In this document: positions 35,831 to 44,978 of the stretch, in pieces
Layout: each line of letters starts with the position of its first letter
Position numbering within the stretch: position 1 is the first letter of the stretch
Assembly (NCBI RefSeq): GCF_005405925.1
Contig: NZ_BJHV01000001.1
Span: 10,230,001-10,294,000, forward strand
Length of the DNA: 64,000 nt
Reading direction: 5' to 3'
Source of the DNA: Streptomyces antimycoticus
Lineage (GTDB): Bacteria > Actinomycetota > Actinomycetes > Streptomycetales > Streptomycetaceae
Notes under the pieces: model-generated
Database searches by the model: none
What the model was told of the DNA's origin: nothing
What the model saw: the letters and a program-made list of their open reading frames with translations, nothing else
Translations under genes and position numbers: made by a program

Positions 35831-38257
35831 ATGAACCCCCGCCCGACCGACGCCGGCAGTGAGCCCAGCAGTGAGCCCAGTAGAGCCCCCGGGAGTGACG
35901 ACCCCAGCAGGAGAACCGCGCTGTCCCTCGCGGCGACGGCCGGACTCACCGCCGCCCTCGGTGCCCTGCCCGCCTTCACCGCCTCCGCCGCGCCCCGGCG
36001 CCCGGCCGACACCCCGCCGCTCACCGGCACCTCACACGACCGGCTGTGGTGGCAGGCCCCCGGCGACGAGGGCTCCCTGATCGAGCAGGGCCTGCCGGTC
36101 GGCAACGGCCGCCTCGGCGCCCTCGCGGGCAACGACCCCGGCCGCGAACTCCTGCTGATCACCGACGCCACGATGTGGACCGGCGGCCTCAACGACACCC
36201 TCGACGCCGATGGTCAATTCCCCTACGGACGAGGCGACTTCGGCTCCTTCACCCTGCTCGCCCGGCTCACCGTGGACATCCCCGACCACGACCTGTCCGG
36301 CGTCAACGGCTACCGCCGCGGCCTCGACCTCGCGCAGGGCCTGGTCACCAGCTCCTACGTCCGCTCCGGTGTCACCTACCGGCGCCAGGTCTTCGCCAGT
36401 CACCCCGACGACGCGATCGTCCTGCACTTCACACAGAGCGGCGGCGGCCACTACACCGGCACCATCACCCTGGGGGGCACCCACGGCGAAAAGCCGTCGA
36501 ACGCCGAGTCGTTCGGTGCGTCCTTCCCCAACGGGCTGCGGTACGGCGCGGCGGTCACGGCATACGGCAGCGGCGGCCGGGTCCGCGTCAACGGCACACG
36601 CATCGACTTCTCCGGCTGCAAGGACCTCACGGTGGTGGTCAGCGGCGGCACCAACTATGTGCCCGACGCCGAGCGCGAGTACCGCGACCCCTCCCTCGAC
36701 CCCGAGAAGCTGGCCCGTACGAAGGTCCGCGACGCCGCCCGGCACTCGGCGGACACCCTGCGGCGCACCCATATCGCCGACTACCGCGGCTTGTACGAGA
36801 AGTTCACCCTCTCACTCGGCAGCTCCACGGACGCCCAGCGATCCCTGGACACTTGGCAGCGCCTCACGGCACGCGCCCGGGACGGTGTGCCCGACCCCGA
36901 ACTGGAGGCCGCCTACCTCCAGTACAGCCGCTACCTGATGATCTCCGGCTCGCGCGACAGCCTTCCCCTGAACCTCCAGGGCCTGTGGCTGGACGGCAAC
37001 GACCCGGACTGGATGGGCGACTACCACACCGACATCAACATCCAGATGAACTACTGGATGGCCGACCGGGCGGGCCTGTCCGCGTGCTTCGACGCCTTCG
37101 CCGACTACTGCCTCGCCCAGCTTCCGTCCTGGACCGAGCTCACCCACGACCTCTTCAACGACCCGCGCAACCGCTACCGCAACTCCACCGGGAAGGTCGG
37201 CGGCTGGGCCGTGGCCTTCTCCACCAACATCCACGGTGGAAGCGGCTGGTGGTGGCATCCCGCGGGCAACGCCTGGCTGAGCAACAGCCTGTACGAGCAC
37301 TACGAGTACACCCAGTCGCGGGAGTATCTGGCGAAGATCTACCCACTGCTCAAGGGCGCCTGTGAGTTCTGGGAGGCGCGGCTGCTCACCACCACCCTCC
37401 CCGGCACCTCCAAGGAGGTGCTGATCGACGACAGCGACTGGTCGCCCGAACACGGCCCGCAGGACGCCAAGGGCAACACCTATTCCCAGGAGCTGGTGTG
37501 GGCCCTGTTCGGTAACTTCGCCGCCGCGGCCGCCGAGCTGAAGAAGGACACCGGCTACGCGGACACGATCAGCTCGCTGCGCAAGAAGCTGTACTTGCCG
37601 GAGGTGAGCCCGAAGACCGGATGGCTCCAGGAATGGATGTCCCCCGACAACCTCGGCGAGACCACCCACCGCCATCTGTCCGTCCTGATCGGCCTGTTCC
37701 CCGGCGACCGCATCCGCCCCGACGGCTCCACTCCCCAGGAGATCGTGGACGGGGCCACCGCCCTGCTCACCGCGCGCGGCATGGACAGCTTCGGCTGGGC
37801 CAACGCCTGGCGCGCCCTGTGCTGGGCGCGGCTGAAGAACGCCGACAAGGCATACCAGCTCATCGCCAACAACCTCCGCCCCTCCATCGGCGGCAGCAAC
37901 GGCACCGCGTTCAACCTCTTCGACATCTATGAGGTCGAGAAGGGCCGTGGCATCTTCCAGATCGACGCCAACTTCGGCACCCCGGCCGCCATCAGCGAGA
38001 TGCTGCTGTACTCCCGCCCCGGCCACCTGGAACTGCTTCCCGCCCTGCCCGACGCCTGGGCCGCCTCCGGCTCGGTGACGGGACTGGCCGCGCGGGGCGG
38101 CTTCGTCGTCGATCTGCGCTGGAAGCAGGGGGTGCCGACGTCGGTCCGGATCCACAGCGTCGGCGGCCGCACCACGACGGTGGCCCACGGCGGCACCTCC
38201 CGTACGATCCGCCTGGCGCCCGGCGAGTCCCACACGCTGAACGGGTTCGCCCGATGA
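35831..38257 (+). CDS. Secreted GH95 alpha-fucosidase/alpha-galactosidase
   Basis: An 808-residue GH95 enzyme of full length. A twin-arginine signal is visible (SRRTALSLAATAGLTAALG) after a short repeat-containing tail (SEPSSEPS). The N-terminal domain opens with LWWQAPGDEGSLIEQGLPVGNG, the family hallmark. Active-site landmarks are SLPLNLQGLWLDG, the Glu of DDSDWSPEHGPQ, and Asp in FQIDANFGTPAAI. GH95 removes alpha-1,2-linked fucose, or alpha-L-galactose, from xyloglucan and related chains. The stop overlaps the next gene's ATG by four bases, so the esterase is coupled to it. Confidence 0.93.
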   Translation: MNPRPTDAGSEPSSEPSRAPGSDDPSRRTALSLAATAGLTAALGALPAFTASAAPRRPADTPPLTGTSHDRLWWQAPGDEGSLIEQGLPVGNGRLGALAGNDPGRELLLITDATMWTGGLNDTLDADGQFPYGRGDFGSFTLLARLTVDIPDHDLSGVNGYRRGLDLAQGLVTSSYVRSGVTYRRQVFASHPDDAIVLHFTQSGGGHYTGTITLGGTHGEKPSNAESFGASFPNGLRYGAAVTAYGSGGRVRVNGTRIDFSGCKDLTVVVSGGTNYVPDAEREYRDPSLDPEKLARTKVRDAARHSADTLRRTHIADYRGLYEKFTLSLGSSTDAQRSLDTWQRLTARARDGVPDPELEAAYLQYSRYLMISGSRDSLPLNLQGLWLDGNDPDWMGDYHTDINIQMNYWMADRAGLSACFDAFADYCLAQLPSWTELTHDLFNDPRNRYRNSTGKVGGWAVAFSTNIHGGSGWWWHPAGNAWLSNSLYEHYEYTQSREYLAKIYPLLKGACEFWEARLLTTTLPGTSKEVLIDDSDWSPEHGPQDAKGNTYSQELVWALFGNFAAAAAELKKDTGYADTISSLRKKLYLPEVSPKTGWLQEWMSPDNLGETTHRHLSVLIGLFPGDRIRPDGSTPQEIVDGATALLTARGMDSFGWANAWRALCWARLKNADKAYQLIANNLRPSIGGSNGTAFNLFDIYEVEKGRGIFQIDANFGTPAAISEMLLYSRPGHLELLPALPDAWAASGSVTGLAARGGFVVDLRWKQGVPTSVRIHSVGGRTTTVAHGGTSRTIRLAPGESHTLNGFAR

Positions 38258-39468
38258 CGGCCCGCCGCGCCGCCCTCGGCGGCGCGGCCGCCGCACTGCT
38301 CGCGGCCGCCGCCCTCCACGCCACCCCCGCCGAGGCGGCGGGCAGCCGGCACGACGTCGTCACCTGGGCGGCGAGCGCGGATCGTCTGGGGGACGGGACA
38401 CCGGACCGCGGCTACCGGATGGTCGTGCACACCAGCGTCGGCGGCAGCGATCTGCGCATCCGTCTCTCCAACGCCTTCGGCGACCGGCCGCTGACCCTCG
38501 ACAGCGTCTACGCCGGTGTTCAGAAGTCGGGTGCCGAGCTGAAGCCGGGCAGCAACCGGCGGCTGACCTTCGGTGGCGGGCGCTCCGTCACCGTCCCGGC
38601 GGGCGGGACCGTGCTCAGCGACGCCCTGCCCGGCGGACTGCCCGCCGCGACCAACCTGGTCGTCAGCCTCCACACCCCCGACGCCGCCGGTCCGGCCACG
38701 GGGCACGGGATGGCGATGCAGACGTCGTACACGACCCAGGGCGATCACACGGGAGAGGAGAGCGCCACCCACTGGACGGAGACCACCGGCTCCTGGTTCT
38801 ACCTCGACGCCGTCACCGTCCGCACGTCCGCCGCCACCGGGGCCGTGGTGGCGCTCGGCGACTCGATCACCGACGGCTGGCAGTCCACCACCGACCTCAA
38901 CCGCCGCTGGCCCGACTACCTTGCGCGCCGGTTGCAGAAGGCGGCCTCCGACGTCCGGGGAGTGGCGAACGAGGGGATCTCCGGCAACAAGGTCCTCGCC
39001 GACGGCGCCGGGCAGAGCGCCCTGAACCGGCTCGACCGCGATGTGCTGTCCCTTCCGGGTGTGCGGACCGTGTTCCTCTTCGAGGGGGTCAACGACATCA
39101 AGGCGCACACCGGTGTCACCGCCGCGGACATGATCGACGGCTACCGCCAGATCATCGCGCGGGCGCACGCGGCCGGGAAGTGCGTGGTCGGCGCCACCGT
39201 GGGCCCCTTCAAGGGCTGGTCCGAATGGGACGCAGCCGCCGAGCGGGTACGCCAGGACGTCAACGCCTTCGTCCGCGGCAGTGGCGAGTTCGACGCGGTC
39301 ACCGACTTCGACCGCGTCCTGCGCAGCCCCTACGACCCCGAGCGGGTGCTGCCGTTCCTCGACAACGGCGACCATCTGCACCCCAACGACAAGGGCATGC
39401 AGGCGATGGCCGACGCCATCGACCTCACGGCGCTCGACTGCACCGGCGGCCCGCGCTCCACGGGCTGA
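38254..39468 (+). CDS. Secreted SGNH/GDSL-family esterase
   Basis: A 404-residue exported hydrolase. The signal peptide (AALGGAAAALLAAAALHATPAEA) ends near residue 28, with a possible twin arginine before it. Residues about 30-190 form a beta-sandwich, then the SGNH domain starts at VVALGDSITDGW with Ser204. Block Gly and Asn residues are in GVANEGISGN and FEGVNDIK, and the Asp/His pair in GDHLHPND. Such proteins de-esterify acetylated polysaccharides. Its four-base overlap with GH95 suggests it removes acyl groups so the fucosidase and galactosidase can act. A 27-base tandem duplication covers its stop codon. Confidence 0.9.
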   Translation: MTARRAALGGAAAALLAAAALHATPAEAAGSRHDVVTWAASADRLGDGTPDRGYRMVVHTSVGGSDLRIRLSNAFGDRPLTLDSVYAGVQKSGAELKPGSNRRLTFGGGRSVTVPAGGTVLSDALPGGLPAATNLVVSLHTPDAAGPATGHGMAMQTSYTTQGDHTGEESATHWTETTGSWFYLDAVTVRTSAATGAVVALGDSITDGWQSTTDLNRRWPDYLARRLQKAASDVRGVANEGISGNKVLADGAGQSALNRLDRDVLSLPGVRTVFLFEGVNDIKAHTGVTAADMIDGYRQIIARAHAAGKCVVGATVGPFKGWSEWDAAAERVRQDVNAFVRGSGEFDAVTDFDRVLRSPYDPERVLPFLDNGDHLHPNDKGMQAMADAIDLTALDCTGGPRSTG

Positions 39469-39509
39469 ACACGGGCCGGTGGCCTCACGGGCTGAACACG
39501 GGCCGGTGG
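39459..39509. repeat. 27-base-period tandem duplication over the esterase stop codon
   Basis: A 24-base identical unit occurs at 39459-39482 and 39486-39509, separated by three bases. The first copy contains the TGA of the esterase gene, so the second copy is an untranslated duplicate of the gene's end. Confidence 0.85.
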
Positions 39510-39607
39510 TGGCCGGGCGCGGCTGGTGGAACGCCGCGCCCGGCCACCCGGCTCGATGGGATGCGCCGGTCATGCCTCTGTCGTCGCGGAAGACCGGCGC
39601 GCCCGTC

Positions 39608-40765
39608 TCACTGCTCGCCGGGGCGGCGTGCCGGAGGCGGTGGGGGCAGGACCTCGCCCGAGATGAAGCGGCCCGGCCGGAAGTCCTGCAGCAGGGGGGA
39701 CTCATGGCCGTAGAGCTCGTCCGCGACCAGTCGGCCGAGCAGCGGGGCGAGGGTGATGCCGCTGTGGGTCGCCACCACGTAGAACGGAACGTCGGTGGCG
39801 GGGAAGCCCGCCACCGTGAAACCGTCGCCCGGCATGGCGCGTTGGCCGACCCGGACCTTCTCCACGACGGTGCCCTCGGCGGCGTTCAGCACCTCGGGCA
39901 GACGGGCCAGCATGTCGGTGGCGATCTCGCCGTCGGGCGCGTACGGCGTGGCGGGGTCCGCGGCCGCGTCCAGGTCCAGGGTCTGGAGCAGCAGACGGCC
40001 ACCGCCGTCGGGGCGGACGTTGAGCCGCGGGCCGGTCAGGACGCGGGACAGACGCGCGGCCGTCGGTGCGGTGGTGGCGAGGAAGCCGACCGTCGCCGAG
40101 CCCGCGAGATCCGGGTCGGCCATGGGGACGTGCGCACCCGCCAGCTCGGCCACGCCCTGCGTCCACCGGCCCGCGCAGCTCACCACCGTGTCCGCCACGT
40201 AGCGGCCGCCGTCGGCGCAGATCACGGCCGTTCCCGCCGGGCCGTGCTCGATCGCGGTCACCCTGGCGCCGCCGATCACCCTCACGCCCCGGTCCCTGGC
40301 CCCGCCCAGCAGCCGGGACAGCAGCAGCACGGGCAGCGTGTACGCCTCATGGGGAAAGAAGGCGAACACGGCGTCCGACGGTGTCGCCGCGAGGTCCGGC
40401 TCCAGCTTCCCGGCCTGTTCCGCGGTGATCCACTCCACCGGGTAGTCCCTGGCCGTCAGCCGCGCCACCCGCCCGGCCAGCACCTCCTTGTGCCGGTCCG
40501 TTACCGCCCACTCCAGGTTCCCGACGGGGAAGAACCATGGCGCGCCGTCCCCGGCCAGCTCGTCGTGTGCGCGCATACCGGCGTGGTTGAGCGCGAAGTA
40601 CGGCTCGGGCTCCTTGTTCGCGCTGTTGATCCAGGCGAATGAGTTCGCGGTGGTGCCCGCTCCGGGGTGATCCGCCTCGAGCACGGTGACCCGGGCGCCA
40701 CGCGCGGCCAGTTCCGCCGCCACGGCCGCGCCCACCACTCCGGCTCCGATGACCACAACTCGCAC
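39608..40765 (-). CDS. FAD-dependent oxidoreductase of the DAO family (amine/amino-acid oxidase)
   Basis: A 385-residue flavoprotein. GTG at 40765 is chosen because AGGAGG lies six bases before it and the FAD motif VVVIGAGVVGAAVAAELAARG begins directly after. Later features are ADHPGAGTTANSFAWIN near residue 40 and the C-terminal TVAGFPATDVPFYVVATHSGITLAPLLG, typical of the glycine/D-amino-acid oxidase fold. It would oxidise an amine or amino acid in the cytoplasm. It is the last gene of a minus-strand unit behind a four-gene polyamine-type ABC importer, so the imported compound is probably its substrate. Confidence 0.9.
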   Translation of the reverse strand: MRVVVIGAGVVGAAVAAELAARGARVTVLEADHPGAGTTANSFAWINSANKEPEPYFALNHAGMRAHDELAGDGAPWFFPVGNLEWAVTDRHKEVLAGRVARLTARDYPVEWITAEQAGKLEPDLAATPSDAVFAFFPHEAYTLPVLLLSRLLGGARDRGVRVIGGARVTAIEHGPAGTAVICADGGRYVADTVVSCAGRWTQGVAELAGAHVPMADPDLAGSATVGFLATTAPTAARLSRVLTGPRLNVRPDGGGRLLLQTLDLDAAADPATPYAPDGEIATDMLARLPEVLNAAEGTVVEKVRVGQRAMPGDGFTVAGFPATDVPFYVVATHSGITLAPLLGRLVADELYGHESPLLQDFRPGRFISGEVLPPPPPARRPGEQ

Positions 40766-40813
40766 GGGAATCCTCCTTGGCACGGGGTCAGTACACGGGG
40801 TCACTAGACGGGG

Positions 40814-41701
40814 TCACTGCTCGGGGTCGGCCCCGAAGAGATGAGCGACGCCGACGACGCGCTCGATGATGACGACGGCCACCGCGGCGAAGAGCACCAT
40901 CACGGTGCCGACGGCGGTCACGGTCGGGTCGTAGTTGTACTGGAGGTAGTTGAAGATCCGCACCGGCAGGGTCTGCATGTCCGTGGTCACCACGAACAGC
41001 GCGATCGTCAGGTCGTCGAAGGACGTGATCAGGGCGAAGAACGCCCCCGCGATCAGCGGCCCGCGCACGGCGGGCAGCGTCACATGCCAGAACACCTGCG
41101 GCGCCTTCGCACCCAGACCGGCAGCCGCCAGCTCAGCCGAACGGTCGAGCCCGGCGAGACCGGCCAGCACCAGGCGCACCGTGTACGGGACGGTCAGCAC
41201 CAGATGCGCCAGCAGCAGGGTGAGCGGGCTGGACGCCATGCCGAGCTGGGCGTACCACTGGAGCAGCCCGATGCCGAGCACGATCGTCGGCACGGCGAAC
41301 GCGCTCGAGAACACCCTGTCCAGCACCGACTTCCCCGGGAACGGGTAGCGGTGGATGGCCAGCCCCGCCGCGAGCCCCAGCGCCGTGGACACCACGGCCG
41401 CTCCCGCCGCCACGCCGATGCTGAGGAGGAAGGAGTCCAGGAACTCGGGCCGGTTCAGCAGCTCCGCGTACCAGTGCAGGGTCAGCCCCTTGGGCGGGAA
41501 GGTGACATAGCTGGTCGTGGTGAGCGACGAGGCGATGGTGACGAGCACGGGCGCCAGCAGGAACAGCCCGACGAGGGCGGCGAACCCAGCCCCGAGCAGG
41601 CGCTTCGCGCGCTCGCCCACGCCCTTGGCGATGGGCTTGCCCCCGGCCCCGCCCGCCGCCTTGTTCGTCGCCGGTGCGGTGGTTGCGGTTGCCGTGTTCA
41701 C
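40814..41701 (-). CDS. ABC transporter permease, PotC-like
   Basis: A 295-residue inner-membrane permease with about six spans and the permease loop RSAELAAAGLGAKAPQVFWHVTLPAVRG (the EAA motif). GTG at 41701 overlaps the upstream permease stop by four bases. The N-terminal 30 residues are Thr/Ala/Gly-rich and cytoplasmic. It pairs with the next upstream permease to form the channel of a spermidine/putrescine-type importer. The FAD oxidase gene follows after 48 bases. Confidence 0.9.
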   Translation of the reverse strand: MNTATATTAPATNKAAGGAGGKPIAKGVGERAKRLLGAGFAALVGLFLLAPVLVTIASSLTTTSYVTFPPKGLTLHWYAELLNRPEFLDSFLLSIGVAAGAAVVSTALGLAAGLAIHRYPFPGKSVLDRVFSSAFAVPTIVLGIGLLQWYAQLGMASSPLTLLLAHLVLTVPYTVRLVLAGLAGLDRSAELAAAGLGAKAPQVFWHVTLPAVRGPLIAGAFFALITSFDDLTIALFVVTTDMQTLPVRIFNYLQYNYDPTVTAVGTVMVLFAAVAVVIIERVVGVAHLFGADPEQ

Positions 41702-42621
41702 GCGAACACCTCCTTGCCGCCACGCCCGCGCAGCAGCCGGGCGTACACGGCCGTCAGAATCGTCGTCACCACGATCAGCACGAAGCCGATCGCCGCCGCG
41801 TACGGCCAGTTCAGGTTGGACGTCGCCTCGGTGTAGACGAAGTACGGCATCAGCTTCACCGTGGGTCCGCCCAGAATCGCCGGGGTGACGAAGCTGGAGA
41901 CGGTCAGACTGAACACGATCAGCGAACCGGCGAGCATCCCCGGCAAGGACAGCGGGACGGTGATCCGCCAGAAGCAGGTCCAGCCGCTCGCCCCCAGGCC
42001 CTTGGCCGCGGGCGTGAGGGCCGGGTCGATCCGGTCCAGGCTGCCCATCAACGGGAGCACCATATAGGCGAGCATCACATGCACCATGCCGACGACGACC
42101 GCGGTGTCGTTGTACAGCATCTTCGGCGCGTCCAGGCCCACGGCGTGGAACCCGTCCGCGATCGGTCCCTTCGGCCCGAGCAGCACCAGCCACCCGTACG
42201 CCCTGGTCACCATGGAGATGAGCAGCGGCGACAGCAGCACGAGGGAGAGGTAGTTGCGCGCCCTGGGCGAGCGTCCGCGCAGATAGACGGCGAACGGATA
42301 GCCCACGACGAGGCAGCCGAGGGTGGTCAGCGCGCCGATCCACAGGGTGTGCCACAGCACGTCCCGGTAGAAGGAGTCCCCGAGGAACCGTGTGTAGTTC
42401 TGCAGAGTGGGGTCGCCCGCCTGGGTGCGGAAGCTGTTGTACACCAGCATGAACAGCGGTGCGATGAAGAGCAGGGCGAGCACGGCGATGGCGGGGGAGG
42501 CCAGCAGCAGCCCGGTGCGCCAGGGGCCGCGCGCCGTGACCTTCTGGGAAACCTTCGGGGTCGGCGCGGAGTCGTCGGGCCTCAGGGCCGGGCCGTCAGC
42601 GATGCGTGCTGTGGCTGCCAT
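41698..42621 (-). CDS. ABC transporter permease, PotB-like
   Basis: A 307-residue permease with six predicted spans. The EAA-type loop is in KGLGASGWTCFWRITVPLSLPG, and the first span is in LLLASPAIAVLALLFIAPLFMLVYNSF-type sequence. The gene overlaps the end of the ATPase gene by 40 bases and the next permease by four, so translation is coupled throughout. Together with the ATPase and binding protein it makes a complete polyamine/opine-type importer; the exact cargo cannot be told. Confidence 0.9.
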   Translation of the reverse strand: MAATARIADGPALRPDDSAPTPKVSQKVTARGPWRTGLLLASPAIAVLALLFIAPLFMLVYNSFRTQAGDPTLQNYTRFLGDSFYRDVLWHTLWIGALTTLGCLVVGYPFAVYLRGRSPRARNYLSLVLLSPLLISMVTRAYGWLVLLGPKGPIADGFHAVGLDAPKMLYNDTAVVVGMVHVMLAYMVLPLMGSLDRIDPALTPAAKGLGASGWTCFWRITVPLSLPGMLAGSLIVFSLTVSSFVTPAILGGPTVKLMPYFVYTEATSNLNWPYAAAIGFVLIVVTTILTAVYARLLRGRGGKEVFA

Positions 42622-43763
42622 GCGCAGATCACCTCCTCGCCCAGCCTGGGCACCTCGGAACCGAACGGCAGCGTTGCCTCGACGCGTCCCGCGGCCGTGG
42701 CCACGACGCAGCGGATGCGGGTGCCGAGGAAGCGGGTGGCCTCGACGGTGCCGGGAAGTCCCGGCTGCGCCGCCTTGTCGATGCGTGTTCTGTCCGAGCG
42801 GCCCTCCTCGGATGCGGCCAGCACCCGCACGGCCTCCGGCCGCACATAGAGCCGTACCGCCTCGCCGTCGCCCGGCGCGGTGCCGACCGGTGTCGCCGTG
42901 ACGAGATGGGTGTCACCGATCCGGCAGCGGTGCCCTTCGGCGGCCGCCCCCGCCGCGATCCCGTCGAGCACATTGACCTCGCCGACGAACTGCGCCACGA
43001 AGTCCGTGGCCGGACGCAGATACACGGTCTCGGGGGCGTCCAGCTGATGGATCGTCCCCTCGGCCATCACCGCGATCCGGTCCGACACCGCGAGCGCCTC
43101 GTCCTGATCGTGGGTGACCAGAATGGTGGTGGTGCCCACCCGGCGCTGGAGGGCGGCGACCTCCTCGCGCAGGCGCACCCTGAGCTGGGCGTCGAGGTTG
43201 GAGAACGGCTCGTCGAGCAGCAGCAGGTCGGGTTCCACGATCAGCGCCCTGGCCAGGGCCGTGCGCTGGCGCTGTCCGCCGGAGAGCTGGCGCGGATAGC
43301 GCTCACCCATGCCGTCGAGCCCCACCAGCTCCAGGGCCTCGGCCGCCCTGCGCCTGCGCTGGGCGGCTCCGACCTTGCGCATCCGCAGGCCGAACGCGAT
43401 GTTCTCCGCCACCGTCATATGGGGGAACAGGGCGTAGGACTGGAAGACCATGCCCATGGCCCGCCGGTTCGCGGGGAGCCGGGTGATGTCGCGGCCGTCC
43501 ACCTCCACCACGCCGGAGTCGGGCAGCAGATGGCCCGCCACCATGTTCAGCGTGGTGCTCTTGCCACATCCCGACGGACCGAGCAGGGTGAGGAACTCCC
43601 CGGGCTCCATCGTCAGGTCGATACCGCGTACGACCTCCTTGCCGCCCAGGGCCTTGTGGATCCCCTGGAGGACCAGCCGCCCGCGGGTGCTCCCTGCCCG
43701 TGCGGCGGTGTCCGGCCCGGCCGGTGCGGCCTCCTTGCCCACGGTTTCCGTCCCCGCGGTCAC
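42582..43763 (-). CDS. ABC transporter ATP-binding protein, PotA-like
   Basis: A 393-residue ATPase. Walker A is LLGPSGCGKSTT, the signature LSGGQRQRTALARAL, Walker B LLLLDEPFSNLD and the switch His in VTHDQDEAL. A C-terminal TOBE domain follows (LYVRPEAVRV). GTG at 43763 is chosen because it overlaps the binding-protein stop by four bases (GTGA). It powers import of the cargo bound by the upstream lipoprotein. Confidence 0.93.
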   Translation of the reverse strand: MTAGTETVGKEAAPAGPDTAARAGSTRGRLVLQGIHKALGGKEVVRGIDLTMEPGEFLTLLGPSGCGKSTTLNMVAGHLLPDSGVVEVDGRDITRLPANRRAMGMVFQSYALFPHMTVAENIAFGLRMRKVGAAQRRRRAAEALELVGLDGMGERYPRQLSGGQRQRTALARALIVEPDLLLLDEPFSNLDAQLRVRLREEVAALQRRVGTTTILVTHDQDEALAVSDRIAVMAEGTIHQLDAPETVYLRPATDFVAQFVGEVNVLDGIAAGAAAEGHRCRIGDTHLVTATPVGTAPGDGEAVRLYVRPEAVRVLAASEEGRSDRTRIDKAAQPGLPGTVEATRFLGTRIRCVVATAAGRVEATLPFGSEVPRLGEEVICAWQPQHASLTARP

Positions 43764-44800
43764 TTGCTCTCCACCTGCTTGTTCCACTGGTCGGTCCAGG
43801 CGGAGCGGTTCTTGTTGATGGTCTTCCAGTCGAGCCTCAGCAGGGAGTCCACCTTGTCGGCGCTGACGACCTTGTTCTTCAGGGCGGGGTCCTCCTTGAC
43901 GCCCTTGACCACCGAGCCGTCGTAGGTCGCCTTGGCCAGCGTCTGCTGGACGGACGGCTCCAGCAGATGGGCGACGAACTTCTGGGCCACCTCCTCATGC
44001 GGTGCCTTCTTCACCACGTTCGCCGTGGTCACCAGGCCGATGGCACCGTCCTTCGGGTAGACGAACTCGATGGGGAAGTCCTTCTCCGCGAGCGTCGAGG
44101 TCCGCGACACCCCCCACACCGAGGCGGCGGCCTGGCCCTGGAGGAAGTAGTTGGACACATCGGCGGTGGTGTCGAACGTCGCCGCGTTCTGGGCGATCTT
44201 CTTGACCGCCGTGAGGCCGGGGTCGACATCCTTCTCCGAGCCGCCGTTCGCCTTGGACGCGCCGACCAGCAGCCCCACCCCATAGGTGTTGGTGATCGAC
44301 GGAAGGACCACCTTGTCCTTCAGCTTGGGGTTGGCCAGGTCCTCCCAGGTGGTGGGCTTGGGGATGCCGTGATCCTCGAACCACTCGGGGTTGTAGGCGA
44401 TGCCCGTGGCCGTCAGCCCGAACCCCACCCCCGAGTTGTTCTCCATCCGGGCGATCGGCACCACATCGTCCACCGGCACCACCTTGGGGTCGACCGACGC
44501 GAGCAGCCCGGCCTCCAGCGCCTGCGCCTGGGGACCGTCGTCCACCAGCGCGACGTCGATCTGCGGGTTGGCGCGCTGCGCCTTGAGCTTGGCGACGGTG
44601 TCGGTGGAGGAGCCGGGGATATAGGTGACCTTGCAGCCGCAGCTCTTCTCGAACGCGGGCAGTACCGAGTCGCGGAACGCCGTTTCGAACGAGCCGCCGT
44701 AGCCGGCCACCACCAAGGCGCCCCCGCTGCCGCCACCGGCGGCGGGATTGGGAGAGCCACAGCCGGTGAGGGCGATGGTGAGAGCGAGGGCACTGGACAC
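43760..44800 (-). CDS. ABC transporter substrate-binding lipoprotein, PotD-like (5' end probably frameshifted)
   Basis: From GTG at 44800 there are 346 residues, with a lipobox-like LTGC very close to the start. The body is an SBP_bac_1/8-type binding protein (VVAGYGGSFETAFRDSVLPAFE; YNPEWFEDHGIPKPTTWEDL; NYFLQGQAAASVWG). This start gives an unusually short signal peptide. A much better ATG at 44838, with AGGAGG before it, is in another frame; adding one C to the five-C run just after it would join the frames and give a normal lipoprotein signal peptide (MDSPRSALPALCAVSSALAL). So the true gene probably begins at 44838, and the break is either sequence error or mutation. Confidence 0.88.
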   Translation of the reverse strand: MSSALALTIALTGCGSPNPAAGGGSGGALVVAGYGGSFETAFRDSVLPAFEKSCGCKVTYIPGSSTDTVAKLKAQRANPQIDVALVDDGPQAQALEAGLLASVDPKVVPVDDVVPIARMENNSGVGFGLTATGIAYNPEWFEDHGIPKPTTWEDLANPKLKDKVVLPSITNTYGVGLLVGASKANGGSEKDVDPGLTAVKKIAQNAATFDTTADVSNYFLQGQAAASVWGVSRTSTLAEKDFPIEFVYPKDGAIGLVTTANVVKKAPHEEVAQKFVAHLLEPSVQQTLAKATYDGSVVKGVKEDPALKNKVVSADKVDSLLRLDWKTINKNRSAWTDQWNKQVESK

Positions 44801-44978
44801 GGCACACAGGGCGGGCAGGGCTGATCGGGGGAATCCATGGCTACCTCCTGCGATGAGGGATGGAAGTGCCGTTCCCGCGACCGGAGGAGGCGGGAGGGTG
44901 GGTGAAGCGATGTGGGGTCCGGGGCGTCGCGCGGTGCGCGAGGGGACGAGGAAAGAGAGGGTATGGGGGCGAACGGGG

